A stretch of DNA of 64,000 bases from Massilia sp. W12. Lineage in GTDB: Bacteria > Pseudomonadota > Gammaproteobacteria > Burkholderiales > Burkholderiaceae_D. The notes beneath the pieces are model-generated. The model had not been told where the DNA came from. It saw only the letters and a program-made list of their open reading frames with translations, and did not search any database. Position numbers and translations under genes: made by a program. The stretch is taken from assembly GCF_037300705.1 (NCBI RefSeq), contig NZ_CP147776.1:5710857-5774856 (forward strand), in the 5' to 3' direction. Shown here in pieces: positions 1 to 9,083 of this stretch (position 1 is the stretch's first letter; each line of letters opens with the position of its first letter).

Positions 1-513
1 TCACCCAAAGGGACGCAACTGCCCGCGCCGCAAGAGCGCGTCAGCCAGTATGCGCGCTGGCAGGTATTCGTGCCGGAAAACCTGGCGGTCATCCGTTCCG
101 GCCAATACTGGGGCCGCTGTCAGAGTGAGCAATTACAAGACTATCAGCAGAATTTAAAACCTGCGCTGGACGCCGGCATGCAGTTTTTACAGGACCAGGC
201 GCAAGACAGCGGTTGCTGCACCATGCGCTATATGCGCCATTGTGAATATGATGGACGGGAATTGCCGGAAACCTCGGTGCAGGCTTACTTTCTCAGTCTG
301 GCGCATTTGGAAGCCTGGTCAGAACATCATCCGACCCACCATTCGATTTATGGTCAGGCCATGGCGGCAGCCATGAAATACCAGGACAAGCGCGAATTCC
401 GCACCTGGCACGAAGTGTTTGTGCTGCCGGGCGACAGCCAGTTTTTTGAATATTGCAACTGTCATCAGGGCACGGGTTTATTGCCCTGGTTTGATGCTTT
501 GCAGACGGGTTGA
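1..513 (+). CDS. Aldoxime dehydratase family protein, 5' end outside window
   Basis: The frame is open from the first base, so the N-terminus lies upstream; 170 codons are visible. The protein resembles the haem-containing dehydratases (phenylacetaldoxime / aliphatic aldoxime dehydratase), cytoplasmic enzymes that turn aldoximes into nitriles on a ferrous haem. Family blocks seen are CCTMRYMRH, YFLSLAHLEAWSEHHPTH (which holds the expected haem-ligand histidine), FRTWHEVFVLP (expected catalytic histidine) and the C-terminal FEYCNCHQGTGLLPW block. The visible part corresponds to roughly the C-terminal half of a ~350-residue enzyme. A GTG at 70 could be misread as a start, but the coding frame continues upstream of it. 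No nitrilase or nitrile hydratase gene is visible next to it; the next gene is convergent. Substrate cannot be told. Confidence 0.85.
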   Translation, partial: SPKGTQLPAPQERVSQYARWQVFVPENLAVIRSGQYWGRCQSEQLQDYQQNLKPALDAGMQFLQDQAQDSGCCTMRYMRHCEYDGRELPETSVQAYFLSLAHLEAWSEHHPTHHSIYGQAMAAAMKYQDKREFRTWHEVFVLPGDSQFFEYCNCHQGTGLLPWFDALQTG

Positions 514-562
514 ACAGACCTTGCGCGGCGCCATGCGCTGCGCAAGCGGCGAATGGCCCGTC

Positions 563-1159
563 TTAGCCCGGCAGCGGCAAGTCTTGCAAGGCTTCCGGTT
601 TGACTGCCCAGATGCCGGGCAGATTGCGCAGATAGCCGAAGGCGTCCATGCCAAAGCCGACCACAAACTTATCCGGCACGCTCAAGCCGACATAATCGGC
701 ATATACCGGCTTGGCGCGGCCATGGGCTTTATCGGCGAAAACCGCCAACAACACTTCGGCCGCGCCTTTTTCCAGTAAATGGTGTTTCACTTCGGCCAGG
801 GTGGCGCCTTCATCCAGAATATCGTCCAGCACGATTACGCTGCGGCCCTTGACTTCAGCGCGCGGCGTGACTTTCCAGCGCAATTTGCCTCCCTCGGTCG
901 CATCGCCGTAACGGCTGACGTGCATATAATCGAATTCGAGCGGGAATTCGAGCAGGGGCAGCAATTGCCCGGCAAACACGACTGCGCCGCCCATCACCCC
1001 CAGCACCAGGGGAAATTGTTCGCCGCCGGCGGCAAAGCGCTGGTTCAGCGCATCCGCCATCGCGTGCACCGCCTGCTGCACACTGTGTTCGTCATGAATT
1101 TGTTCCGCGCTGGCCAGTAATGCTTGCGCGCGTTGGTAGTGAGAAGCCTGAATGCTCAT
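563..1159 (-). CDS. hpt: Hypoxanthine-guanine phosphoribosyltransferase
   Basis: A 198-residue purine salvage enzyme that transfers the phosphoribosyl group of PRPP to hypoxanthine or guanine, giving IMP or GMP in the cytoplasm. The PRPP-binding signature VIVLDDILDEGATL lies at residues 108-121. The early VLGVMGGAVVFAGQL loop and the C-terminal DKFVVGFGMD block (base-binding region of type I PRTases) are present. Length fits the bacterial family. It is convergent with the aldoxime dehydratase; a short inverted repeat (CTTGCGC at 520-526 with GCGCAAG at 540-546) between their ends could help termination. The ATG at 1159 gives the family-length protein. Confidence 0.93.
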   Translation of the reverse strand: MSIQASHYQRAQALLASAEQIHDEHSVQQAVHAMADALNQRFAAGGEQFPLVLGVMGGAVVFAGQLLPLLEFPLEFDYMHVSRYGDATEGGKLRWKVTPRAEVKGRSVIVLDDILDEGATLAEVKHHLLEKGAAEVLLAVFADKAHGRAKPVYADYVGLSVPDKFVVGFGMDAFGYLRNLPGIWAVKPEALQDLPLPG

Positions 1160-1337
1160 GGAATCGGGGCCATGGACTGGCCGTTGTATTTGTCAGGGTG
1201 AGTATGATTACACAAATTGGCCTTTCTGCAATAGAGATTGCGCTCTTGTGGCTGCGCGCTTTGTGTGGCGCCGACTTTCGCCCAAGTATCATAAGCAGTA
1301 AAATTGCAGGCTTGTGTTGACTATTTTTGGAGCGGGC

Positions 1338-2111
1338 ATGCCGTTTCTTATGCTGATGATAGATCTGGCCCTGGCTTCGTATTGCGCAGTGCACGCATTA
1401 CGCAATCGCCAGCCTATGTATTGGGTGTTTGTTTTGTTTGGACTTCCTTTTATTGGCAGCCTGCTGTATTTTTTGGTGGTTTTGCTGCCCGGTTCGCGTT
1501 TGCAGCACAAGGCTGGCAAAGTGGCGCAGGAAATGGCGCGGCGTTCGGATCCGGGGCGCGCGGTGCGTGAAGCGCAAGCGGCGTTTGACTATGCGCCGAC
1601 CGCGCAAAACCAGATGCGGCTGGCGCAAGCGTTGCTGGAGCAGGGCGATACAGAGGCGGCGATCCGTCATTATGAGCAGTGCCTGAACGGGCCTTACAGC
1701 GATGATCTGGAAATCCGTTTAGGCGCGGCGCGCGCCAATTTGCAAGGCGGGCACGCCGGGGCCGCACTGGCGCATTTGCAATTTATCCGGAATAAAGATC
1801 CCAAATTCCGCAGCGAGGAATGCGGTTTGCTGTTGGCGCGCGCCTACAGTGAAAATGGCGAAGCCTTGCAGGCGCAAGCCGAGTTTGAAGCCACCCTGGC
1901 GCGGCATGGCAGCTTTAATTGTCTGGGCGAATTTTTGATTTGGGCCTTGCAGCGCGGCAATCTGGCATTGATTGAGCGCTTGCAGGCAGAAGTTGAACAA
2001 GCCAGCAGTCAATGGAGTGGCTATCAGCGTCAGATGCATGCGCCCTTGCTGGCGCGTTTGCAGGCAGCCGAAGATGGTTACCGCGCACAGCGCGCCGCCA
2101 GCTTAGCCTGA
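1338..2111 (+). CDS. Membrane-anchored TPR protein
   Basis: I chose the ATG at 1338 because GGAG at 1329-1332 precedes it by five bases; a GTG at 1314 would add eight residues. The 257-residue product begins with two hydrophobic segments, about residues 1-20 and 28-50, resembling the N-terminal membrane module of phospholipase-D-nuclease-type proteins, then a soluble part of helical TPR-like repeats (about 75-210, for example the AEALLEQGDTEAAIRHYEQC-like pattern). It is probably an inner-membrane scaffold with a cytoplasmic TPR domain. No specific partner can be inferred, and the downstream gene is convergent. I do not recognise a named family. Confidence 0.7.
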   Translation: MPFLMLMIDLALASYCAVHALRNRQPMYWVFVLFGLPFIGSLLYFLVVLLPGSRLQHKAGKVAQEMARRSDPGRAVREAQAAFDYAPTAQNQMRLAQALLEQGDTEAAIRHYEQCLNGPYSDDLEIRLGAARANLQGGHAGAALAHLQFIRNKDPKFRSEECGLLLARAYSENGEALQAQAEFEATLARHGSFNCLGEFLIWALQRGNLALIERLQAEVEQASSQWSGYQRQMHAPLLARLQAAEDGYRAQRAASLA

Positions 2112-2118
2112 GCGCGCT

Positions 2119-2613
2119 TCAGACTTGCGCCACATCCACCAGCTCAGCCCCTGTCATGTGTTGCAATTGCTGTGGACTGGCCGCAAACACCGCGTGCGGA
2201 TGACCGGCGGCGGCCCACACTTCTTGCCACACCAGCAAGGAGCGGTCGAGCAGGATGATGGCTGGCTGCGGATGGCCGAGCGGGCAGACGCCGCCGATTG
2301 CATATCCGGTTTTTTCGCGCACAAAGGCGGCGTCCGCGCGCCCGATCGGGCCGCAATGGCTGGCCACCTTGTTTTCATCGATGCGCACGGCGCCTGAGGC
2401 CAGCACCAGCACTGCGCAATCATCTTGCTGACGGCGGAAAATAATCGACTTGGCGATGGCGCCCACGGCACAACCCAATGCCGCCGCCGCTTCGGCGGAG
2501 GTGCGGCCACTGGCCGGCAGCATCCGCACCGGCTGCGGATGGCCCAGCGTTTGCAATACATCCGCCACGCGTTGCGCGCTGGCCGGCAGAGAGCTTGCTT
2601 CAGGATTGTTCAT
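2119..2613 (-). CDS. YbaK/EbsC-family aminoacyl-tRNA deacylase
   Basis: A 164-residue single-domain protein of the YbaK/ProX deacylase superfamily, whose members remove mischarged amino acids from tRNAs in trans. Visible family blocks are GRTSAEAAAALGC, the IAKSIIFR block with the conserved lysine, ASGAVRIDENKVA, the KTGYAIGGVCPLGHP substrate-pocket loop, and a C-terminal small-residue block before HMTGAELVDVA. The closest pattern is the 'YbaK/EbsC family protein' subgroup rather than Cys-tRNA(Pro)-specific YbaK itself. It starts nine bases after the stop of the unknown gene at 2623-3105 and probably shares its transcript. Confidence 0.85.
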   Translation of the reverse strand: MNNPEASSLPASAQRVADVLQTLGHPQPVRMLPASGRTSAEAAAALGCAVGAIAKSIIFRRQQDDCAVLVLASGAVRIDENKVASHCGPIGRADAAFVREKTGYAIGGVCPLGHPQPAIILLDRSLLVWQEVWAAAGHPHAVFAASPQQLQHMTGAELVDVAQV

Positions 2614-2622
2614 GGTTTCACC

Positions 2623-3105
2623 TTATTGCGGGGCGGATGCGTCGAGCGTGTCGAGACAGGCGCAGATCGCCGCCGCACTTAAAAACATCATGCCGGCATA
2701 AGCCCGGTTGCTGTGCCCGGCCAGATGCGCTTGCAGCAGATTGCAGCACAAGGCGAGCAAGCCGCCTTGCCTGCTTTGCATGCAGTTTTGCAGCAAACCG
2801 CCCAGATCGCCATCTTCCATGCATTGCTCGCTCAGGCGCGCCTGTTGTTCCATCAAGGCGCTGATCGGCAACGGCGGCCAGTGCTGGCCGCTGGCGCGCA
2901 TGGCCAGATGCACCAACAAAGCCAGCCGCCCCATGATGGCGGCGCAGGCCGGCGGCATGCCATCCAGCTCGCCCAGGCGGGCAAACACCAGCAGCATGGG
3001 TTGTTCCTGTTCCAGTTCTTGTAACATCTGCAGCAATTGCGCATCGTCCGCGCTTTGCAGTTGCTCGTAAGCCGTATCCAAATTGTTTTGACTGATGATA
3101 TGCAT
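2623..3105 (-). CDS. Hypothetical protein, alpha-helical
   Basis: A 160-residue protein I do not recognise. It is predicted mostly helical, rich in Leu, Gln, Ala and Cys (nine cysteines, including CNLLQAHLAGH and AAAICACLD), with no signal peptide. The C-terminal third, MMFLSAAAICACLDTLD, is hydrophobic enough for a single membrane segment or buried helix. It lies just upstream of the YbaK-type gene on the same strand with a nine-base gap, which suggests an operon. Codon use resembles its neighbours, so it is likely native. Confidence 0.6.
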   Translation of the reverse strand: MHIISQNNLDTAYEQLQSADDAQLLQMLQELEQEQPMLLVFARLGELDGMPPACAAIMGRLALLVHLAMRASGQHWPPLPISALMEQQARLSEQCMEDGDLGGLLQNCMQSRQGGLLALCCNLLQAHLAGHSNRAYAGMMFLSAAAICACLDTLDASAPQ

Positions 3106-3267
3106 AATCCCAGGCTGTGACTATTCAGGGGCGTCTCTGTTTCAGTGGTGTTGAACGACTGCCGCCCCTCTTGCTGATCGCCCGCTCCAATTCCTTTGTT
3201 GATTCCGCGCTATCGGACGCCGGCTTAGCGTTGCCTGCCAACCCGCCTGCACTGGCGGCGCCCGGCT

Positions 3268-6099
3268 TTAATTTTCTGCCGCCACAAACAGCGGTAATTC
3301 CAGAATGAAGCGGGCGCCGCGCCCGACTTCACTTTCGACCCGGATTTTACCTTGCAGGATCTGGGTCGCCAGGTTGTAGCAGATGCTCATGCCCAGGCCC
3401 GAACCGCCTTGCCCCATCTTGGTGGTGAAAAAAGGATCGAAAATGCGTTTCAAATGCCCGGGCGGAATGCCCACGCCATCATCTTCAAACACAATTTCCA
3501 CCCAATCCTGTTGCCTTTGCTGGCAGCGCTGCGCGCGCAACAGCATATTGCCGCCGCTGCGCCCATCGTCAAACGCGTGCAGCAAGGCGTTGTTCACCAG
3601 ATTGTTGATGATCTGGCCATAGGGGCCGGGATAGCTGGTGAGTTCGATATCATCCGGCATCTCCAGCTGGATCTGGCGCCCGGCGTGGCGGATCTGGCTG
3701 GCCAGGGTGGCCAGAATGTCGCGGCTGGTTTGCAGCAGATTGAAGACCCGCCTTTGCGCCGTGCTGCGGTCGAGCGCCACTTGTTTAAAGCTGTTGATCA
3801 ATTCGGTGGCGGAACTTAAACCGCGCATGATCACGGCGGTGGCTTCGCCATGTTCCGCCAGAAATGTGTCGAGATCGGCGCGGCGGATGCCGGGCGCGTC
3901 CATCTGTCCCAGCATGTTTTGATTCATCCCCTGCAGCGCGCTGGTGATCATGAGGCAATTGCCGAGCGGGGTGTTGAGTTCATGCGCCACCCCGGCCACC
4001 AGACTGCCGAGCGCCGCCAGCTTTTCCTGATTCACCAAATGTTCGCGCGCATCGTGCAGCTGGCGGTAGGCGTTTGCATTGTCCAAGGCAATCGAGGCAT
4101 ATGCGCACAGGGTGCGGAAGACCAGCCGTTCACGCTCGCCAAACGCATGGCGGCGCAGCGCTTGTACGCAGCACAGCCCGAATACGCGTTCGCCGACCGC
4201 CAGCGGCGCCAGCAGCGCGCTGCCGGGTTGCACATGGCGCGCCAGCAAATCGGCGGCGCGGTCTTGCAGGACTTCGGCGCGATGCTGCAGGCAATGCAGC
4301 ATATCAGGCTCCAATTGATTGAGCGGACGGCGCAACCCGGCTTGCCGTTCACCCTGCTCCAAGGCAAACATTAATTGCACATGCTGGCCGTCGGCGTCTT
4401 TCAGCCACAGGCTGAAGCTGTGCGGATTGAGCAAGTCTTGCACATGGCGCGCCAGCGCTTCATACAGCACATCCAATTCGAGTTTGGACGCCAGTTCGCC
4501 GCCGATCTGGCACAGGCGCTCCAGGGTGTCGCTGGTTTGCTGCAGCACGGCGGCGCGCTTGGCCTCGGTCAGCGCGAGGCGGCGGTGATGCTCGCTTTCC
4601 GCCATTGCGCTGGCGGTCTGATGCTGTACGCGCATGGCCACGGCGCGGTTGGTGACTTCCTGCCGGTGCGCTTTGTCGCGGTCTTGGTTGGCCTGGCAAA
4701 TGGTCTGGTAGGCGCGCAGATATTGGCCACGGCGCGCATATTCCTGCGCCAGCGCTTGCGGCAAACTGTCGCCGACCAGGTAGCCGGCGATGCCATGCGC
4801 CAGATTTTGCGCCTGTTCCAGATAATGCAGGCTGAGGTCATTCTGGCCGACTCCGGCGGGGCCGGCCAGGCGGTGGGTGGCGTGGATTTGCGCCAGCACT
4901 TTGAGCGCGGCGATTTCGCTGTACGCGTCCTGGCGTTGCAGCGCCAATTGCTGCGCCCGCAAAGCGCTTTGCAAGGCGGCCGGCGCCTGTCCCAGCGCCA
5001 GCAAGGCTTGCGCAATGCCGCGCTCCGCCACTTGCACCAGATCCTGGTGTCCCAGGGTTTGCGCCCGTTCGCGCGCGCGCTGGAAAAAGTCGAGCGCGCC
5101 CGCCGGGTCGCCACGGTCTTGCGCCAATTCGCCCTGGTAAGTCAGGGCCAGCGCATAATTGCGTGAATCCGGGGTGCGCGCCAGACCCAGTTCAGCCTCA
5201 TCCAGCAATGGCGCAGCGGGATCGAGGTGTCCCTGGTGTCGCATGGTTTCGGCGGTTTGCAGCAAGCCGAGCGAAATAAAGGTGGGCCAGCGGTTGCGGC
5301 GCGCATGTTCGAGCGCGCTTTCAATCCATTCCATCGCCGCATGGTGTTCATTCAAGCTGTTGAACGCCACCCCGACATTGCTGGCGGAACTGATGGCGAT
5401 GCGGTGTTGGCCGCTGCGCATCGCCAGATCATGCGCGCTGATCCAATGTGAAATCGAGGCCGCCAGATCGCTTTTCAGACCACGGCAATAGCCGTAGAAA
5501 TGATGAATTGCGGCGGCGGCGATCGGGCCGGCCTGCTCCACCCGCAAAATGTGCTGCCAGCGTTCCAGCGCGGCGTCAGGGTCGCGCAGGGCGTCGGCGA
5601 TGCCGAGCGCGGCTTGCGCCAATTGCAGACGCACCGGATCCTGCGCCGATTCAGCTTGCGCAATCGCCTGCTGCAATAATTCTTCGTTTTGACGCGCGTC
5701 GCCGGCGTCGGTGGCCAGCAGAGCCAGGGTGCGCAAGACATCGCTGCAGCCGGCGTGCAATTGAATCGCATCAAAATCCTGCAGCGCCAGGCGCAGCAAT
5801 TGCCGGCTTTCTGCCGCTTCGCCGAGCAAAAAGCGCGCTTCGCCGCGCAACGCCGCCAGCCAGGCGCGCAGCGCCACTTGTTGCGTGAGTTGCGGCTGGG
5901 CGGAAAAATTGGCGTCTTGCGGCAGGTGGCGATTCAGCAATTGTTCCGCCTGGCTGGCCAGTTGCAGCGCTTGCAGCGAATCACGTTGCCGCAAGTGCCA
6001 GGCCACTTCCACCAGCAAGGGCAGGCGCTCATCCGGGTTGACGCCCAGCAACTGGGCTTGCAGCGCGCTGAAGTCTTCATTGTGAATAAACACTTTCAT
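3268..6099 (-). CDS. TPR-GAF sensor histidine kinase (paralogue 2 of the coupled pair)
   Basis: I place the start at 6099, where the ATG overlaps the upstream kinase stop as ATGA; an upstream in-frame start at 6159 would lie inside that gene. The 943-residue product has no signal peptide. Residues ~1-480 are TPR-like helical repeats, ~520-560 a coiled linker, ~565-690 a GAF domain, then the dimerisation/phosphoacceptor helix with HELNTP (His about 706), an N box (NNLVNNALLHAF, about 831-842), a G1 box (EDDGVGIPPG) and a G2 box (GQGGSGLGMS). It should be a cytosolic autokinase. No receiver protein is encoded nearby, so its partner is unknown. Translational coupling to the paralogue suggests equal production and perhaps heterodimers. 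Confidence 0.88.
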   Translation of the reverse strand: MKVFIHNEDFSALQAQLLGVNPDERLPLLVEVAWHLRQRDSLQALQLASQAEQLLNRHLPQDANFSAQPQLTQQVALRAWLAALRGEARFLLGEAAESRQLLRLALQDFDAIQLHAGCSDVLRTLALLATDAGDARQNEELLQQAIAQAESAQDPVRLQLAQAALGIADALRDPDAALERWQHILRVEQAGPIAAAAIHHFYGYCRGLKSDLAASISHWISAHDLAMRSGQHRIAISSASNVGVAFNSLNEHHAAMEWIESALEHARRNRWPTFISLGLLQTAETMRHQGHLDPAAPLLDEAELGLARTPDSRNYALALTYQGELAQDRGDPAGALDFFQRARERAQTLGHQDLVQVAERGIAQALLALGQAPAALQSALRAQQLALQRQDAYSEIAALKVLAQIHATHRLAGPAGVGQNDLSLHYLEQAQNLAHGIAGYLVGDSLPQALAQEYARRGQYLRAYQTICQANQDRDKAHRQEVTNRAVAMRVQHQTASAMAESEHHRRLALTEAKRAAVLQQTSDTLERLCQIGGELASKLELDVLYEALARHVQDLLNPHSFSLWLKDADGQHVQLMFALEQGERQAGLRRPLNQLEPDMLHCLQHRAEVLQDRAADLLARHVQPGSALLAPLAVGERVFGLCCVQALRRHAFGERERLVFRTLCAYASIALDNANAYRQLHDAREHLVNQEKLAALGSLVAGVAHELNTPLGNCLMITSALQGMNQNMLGQMDAPGIRRADLDTFLAEHGEATAVIMRGLSSATELINSFKQVALDRSTAQRRVFNLLQTSRDILATLASQIRHAGRQIQLEMPDDIELTSYPGPYGQIINNLVNNALLHAFDDGRSGGNMLLRAQRCQQRQQDWVEIVFEDDGVGIPPGHLKRIFDPFFTTKMGQGGSGLGMSICYNLATQILQGKIRVESEVGRGARFILELPLFVAAEN

Positions 6100-8939
6100 C
6101 GCGCATGCTCCTGCGCTTGCCCGGACACATCGCGCGCCAGCGTGATGCTGAACGCGCACCCCTTGCCGGGACTGCTGCTGACGCTGATGCCGCCGCCCAG
6201 CAGCGAGCTGATGATGGTGTGGCAGATATGCAGCCCAAGGCCGCAGCCTGTCTGTCCCGCATGTTGGGAGTTGCCGCTGCCGGTGCTGTAAAACGCTTCA
6301 AACACATGCGGCAGCACGGTGGGTGAAATGCCGCGCCCATTGTCAGAAAACACCAGGCGCACCATATGCTCATTGATTTCCTCAACCGCCAGCCGCATCA
6401 CGCCGCCGCCATGTTCATCCAGGCCATGCGCGATGGCGTTATGAATCAAATGTGCAATCACCTGGCCGAGCGGGCCGGGATAACTGTCCATCCAGATATG
6501 CGGCGGGATCTCGATCTCAATCTGGTGCCCGGCGATGCGGATCTGATTCATCATGGTCGCCACGGTTTCCTGGCAGGTCTGGCGCAAATCAAAGCGGCGC
6601 TGTTGCGCGCTGGCGCGATCCACCGCCACTTGTTTGAAACTGGCCACCAGTCCGGCGGCGGCGCTCAGACCGCGCAGCAGAATATCGCCGGCTTGCGCCG
6701 TATCTTGCAAAAATTGCTGCAAATCCTGGCGCTGCAATTGGCTGGCGTCGATTTTTTGCTGCAGGCGGTAAGCCTTGTCTTGCAGCGCGCTGGTGATCAT
6801 CAGGCAATTGCCGATCGGGGTGTTCAATTCATGCGCCACGCCCGCCACCAAGCCCCCCAGCGCCGCCAGTTTTTCTTGCGCCACCAGGGCTTGTTGCGCA
6901 TGCTGCAGCTGGCGGTAAGTGAGCGCATTGTCGAGCGCAATCGCGCCGAATGCGCACAGGGTGCGGAAGATCAGGCGCTCATGGTCGCCAAAGGCGTTGA
7001 CCAGCAGCGATTGCACGCTCATCACGCCCAACACGCGTTCGCCCAGCATCAGCGGCGCGAATAAAGAGGTTTGCGTCAGCAGGCTGCCGGGAATATGGTT
7101 GGGCGGGTTTTCCACGCCGCTCCAGTCGCGCAGGATTTCGCACTTTTCGCGTGCGCAGCGTGCTGAATCGGCTTGCGGATCATCCAGCGGAATATCGCGC
7201 GCCGGCATATTCCTGCCCTCTTCATACAGCAGGGCGCGGGTCAGCACGCGCCGCTCGGCGTCCAGTAAAAAGATCAGCAGGGCATGCGGCTCAAGCGAGG
7301 CTTGCACATGTTGCGCCAGGCTGGTCAAGACATCTTCAAATTCAAGCTGGGAGGTGATGTCCTGGCCGATGTCGCATAGCCGGCTTAAGGTTGCGCTGGT
7401 TTGTTGCAGTACTTGGGCGCGGCGCGCTTCCGCTTCCGCCAACTGCGCCTGCTGCGCACGCAAAGCCATGGCGCGTTCGGTTTGCAATTGCACTTGCAAG
7501 GCGATGGCGCGCTTGGTCGCCTCATTGCTTTGGGTTTTATCGCGCGCCTTGCAGGCCGCCAGCGCGCTTTGCCAGGCTCTTTGTTCATCGCCGGCGCGCA
7601 ACCAGGCTTCGCCCATGGCGTCGTACACATCGCTGGAAATGGTGTAGCCGGCGATGCTTTCGCCCAGGCGGCAGGCTTGCTGCAGATAATGCAGGCTGGC
7701 GTTAGGCGCCGCCATGCCGGACGGGGCTGGCAGCTCATGCCGCGCGTGGATATCGGCCAGCACTTTGAGCACGTCGATTTCGCGGTTGGCGTCGTGGGTT
7801 TGCTGCGCCAGTTGCAGCGCTTCGTGCGCGCTCGACAAGGCCAGTTGCGGTTGGCCCAGCGCCATCAAGGCATGCGCCCGCCCGCGCCGCGCCGCGATTT
7901 GCAAATCGGTATGGCGCAAAATGTCCGAGCGCTGCAGCAATTCATTAAAACTGTCCAGCGCGTTTTCAAACTCCTTGCGATCCAGGGCCAGATCCGCCAG
8001 ATAGGCGAAGCCGCTCGCATACACCCGGGTGGCGGAGGATTTGCTTTGGATTTTCAGCGCCTCATGCAGCATTTCGCTGGCCATTTCCAGCCGTCCCAGG
8101 CGGCGCAGCGTTTCGCCGCATTGGCACATGGCCAACCCGACCGCTGACGGCCAGCCGCGCGGGCGCGCCAGATCCAGGCCGCGTTGCATCCACTCCAGCG
8201 CGGCTTGATGTTCATTCAGATAATTGAAAGAGTCGCCGATGTTGCAGGCGGTGATGATGGCCTGGCGGATCTGTCCCGCACCGACGGCGGCATGATACGA
8301 CTTGATCCAATTGGTAATCGCTTGCGTATAGTCGCCGCTCAGGGAAGCGTGAAACGCCGGCACATGGTAGGCCAGGGCTTGCACCGGCAGCGGCAAATGG
8401 CTCAGATCCTGTGGGAAACGGCGTTGCCAGCGCTGCATCGCGCTGTTTTTGTCTTGCAGCATCAGCCACACCACTTGCACGTTTTCGCACACATCCGCGC
8501 GCACCGGATCGGGAATGGTGAGCGCGATTTTCTGCGCCTCCTCACGCCATTCCCAGCGTTCTTTGATGCGGCCTGCGTCATTCGCCAGCATGCTGTGCAT
8601 AATCGCGGCGTCGCAGATGCCGGCGGCATCCTGAATGCCATTGAAGATTGTCCAGGCGCGCTGCGCCAATTGTTCCGCACTTTCCGGTTCGCCGCGCAAA
8701 TGATGGATTTCCGCTTGCGTCAAGGCGATTCTGGCTTGCGCTTGCTGGCGCAACGCCGGCTCGGGAAGATGCGGCGCCCATTGCTGCACCAGTTTGCAGA
8801 AGTCGAGCGCGCGCGTGCAGTCGCGTTGGCGCAAATGCCAAGCCAGCTGCAAACGCAGCGCCGCCAATTCCGCGCCGGCAGCGCGCGGCAGCGCAGCTTC
8901 CAGCCGGGCGACTTCGTGATCCGTGACAAACAACTCCAT
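6096..8939 (-). CDS. TPR-GAF sensor histidine kinase (paralogue 1 of the coupled pair)
   Basis: The start at 8939 (MELFVTDHE) aligns with the MKVFIHNED and MDLFAFDDE starts of the other two TPR kinases; an upstream in-frame start at 9062 would add 41 arginine-rich residues with no counterpart. The 947-residue product has TPR-like repeats (about 1-485), a coiled segment, a GAF domain (about 560-690) and a kinase core with HELNTP (His about 703), N box HLIHNAIAHG, G1 FSDNGRGISP and a G2 loop GQTGCGLGLH. The N box keeps its essential Asn, but the first Asn is replaced by His. It is the first gene of a two-kinase operon. Signal and phosphotransfer partner are unknown. Confidence 0.88.
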   Translation of the reverse strand: MELFVTDHEVARLEAALPRAAGAELAALRLQLAWHLRQRDCTRALDFCKLVQQWAPHLPEPALRQQAQARIALTQAEIHHLRGEPESAEQLAQRAWTIFNGIQDAAGICDAAIMHSMLANDAGRIKERWEWREEAQKIALTIPDPVRADVCENVQVVWLMLQDKNSAMQRWQRRFPQDLSHLPLPVQALAYHVPAFHASLSGDYTQAITNWIKSYHAAVGAGQIRQAIITACNIGDSFNYLNEHQAALEWMQRGLDLARPRGWPSAVGLAMCQCGETLRRLGRLEMASEMLHEALKIQSKSSATRVYASGFAYLADLALDRKEFENALDSFNELLQRSDILRHTDLQIAARRGRAHALMALGQPQLALSSAHEALQLAQQTHDANREIDVLKVLADIHARHELPAPSGMAAPNASLHYLQQACRLGESIAGYTISSDVYDAMGEAWLRAGDEQRAWQSALAACKARDKTQSNEATKRAIALQVQLQTERAMALRAQQAQLAEAEARRAQVLQQTSATLSRLCDIGQDITSQLEFEDVLTSLAQHVQASLEPHALLIFLLDAERRVLTRALLYEEGRNMPARDIPLDDPQADSARCAREKCEILRDWSGVENPPNHIPGSLLTQTSLFAPLMLGERVLGVMSVQSLLVNAFGDHERLIFRTLCAFGAIALDNALTYRQLQHAQQALVAQEKLAALGGLVAGVAHELNTPIGNCLMITSALQDKAYRLQQKIDASQLQRQDLQQFLQDTAQAGDILLRGLSAAAGLVASFKQVAVDRASAQQRRFDLRQTCQETVATMMNQIRIAGHQIEIEIPPHIWMDSYPGPLGQVIAHLIHNAIAHGLDEHGGGVMRLAVEEINEHMVRLVFSDNGRGISPTVLPHVFEAFYSTGSGNSQHAGQTGCGLGLHICHTIISSLLGGGISVSSSPGKGCAFSITLARDVSGQAQEHAR

Positions 8940-9083
8940 GCAGGGCGCTTCCAGTACCCGGGCGTTCCGGTGTGATCTTGTGTGAATCCGGCTAGGGTAA
9001 GGCAGTGCGCGTTTTACAGCAAGCGCCAGTATTGAAATCTTGCGTTTTTCCTGCCGGCGCATGCGCGCCGGCAGTCACGCCGC

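Noticed and set aside
4375-5166. 263-residue plus-strand frame inside the TPR kinase gene
   Set aside because: It is antisense to a strong coding gene with full domain evidence, has no family pattern and arises from the GC-rich third codon positions.
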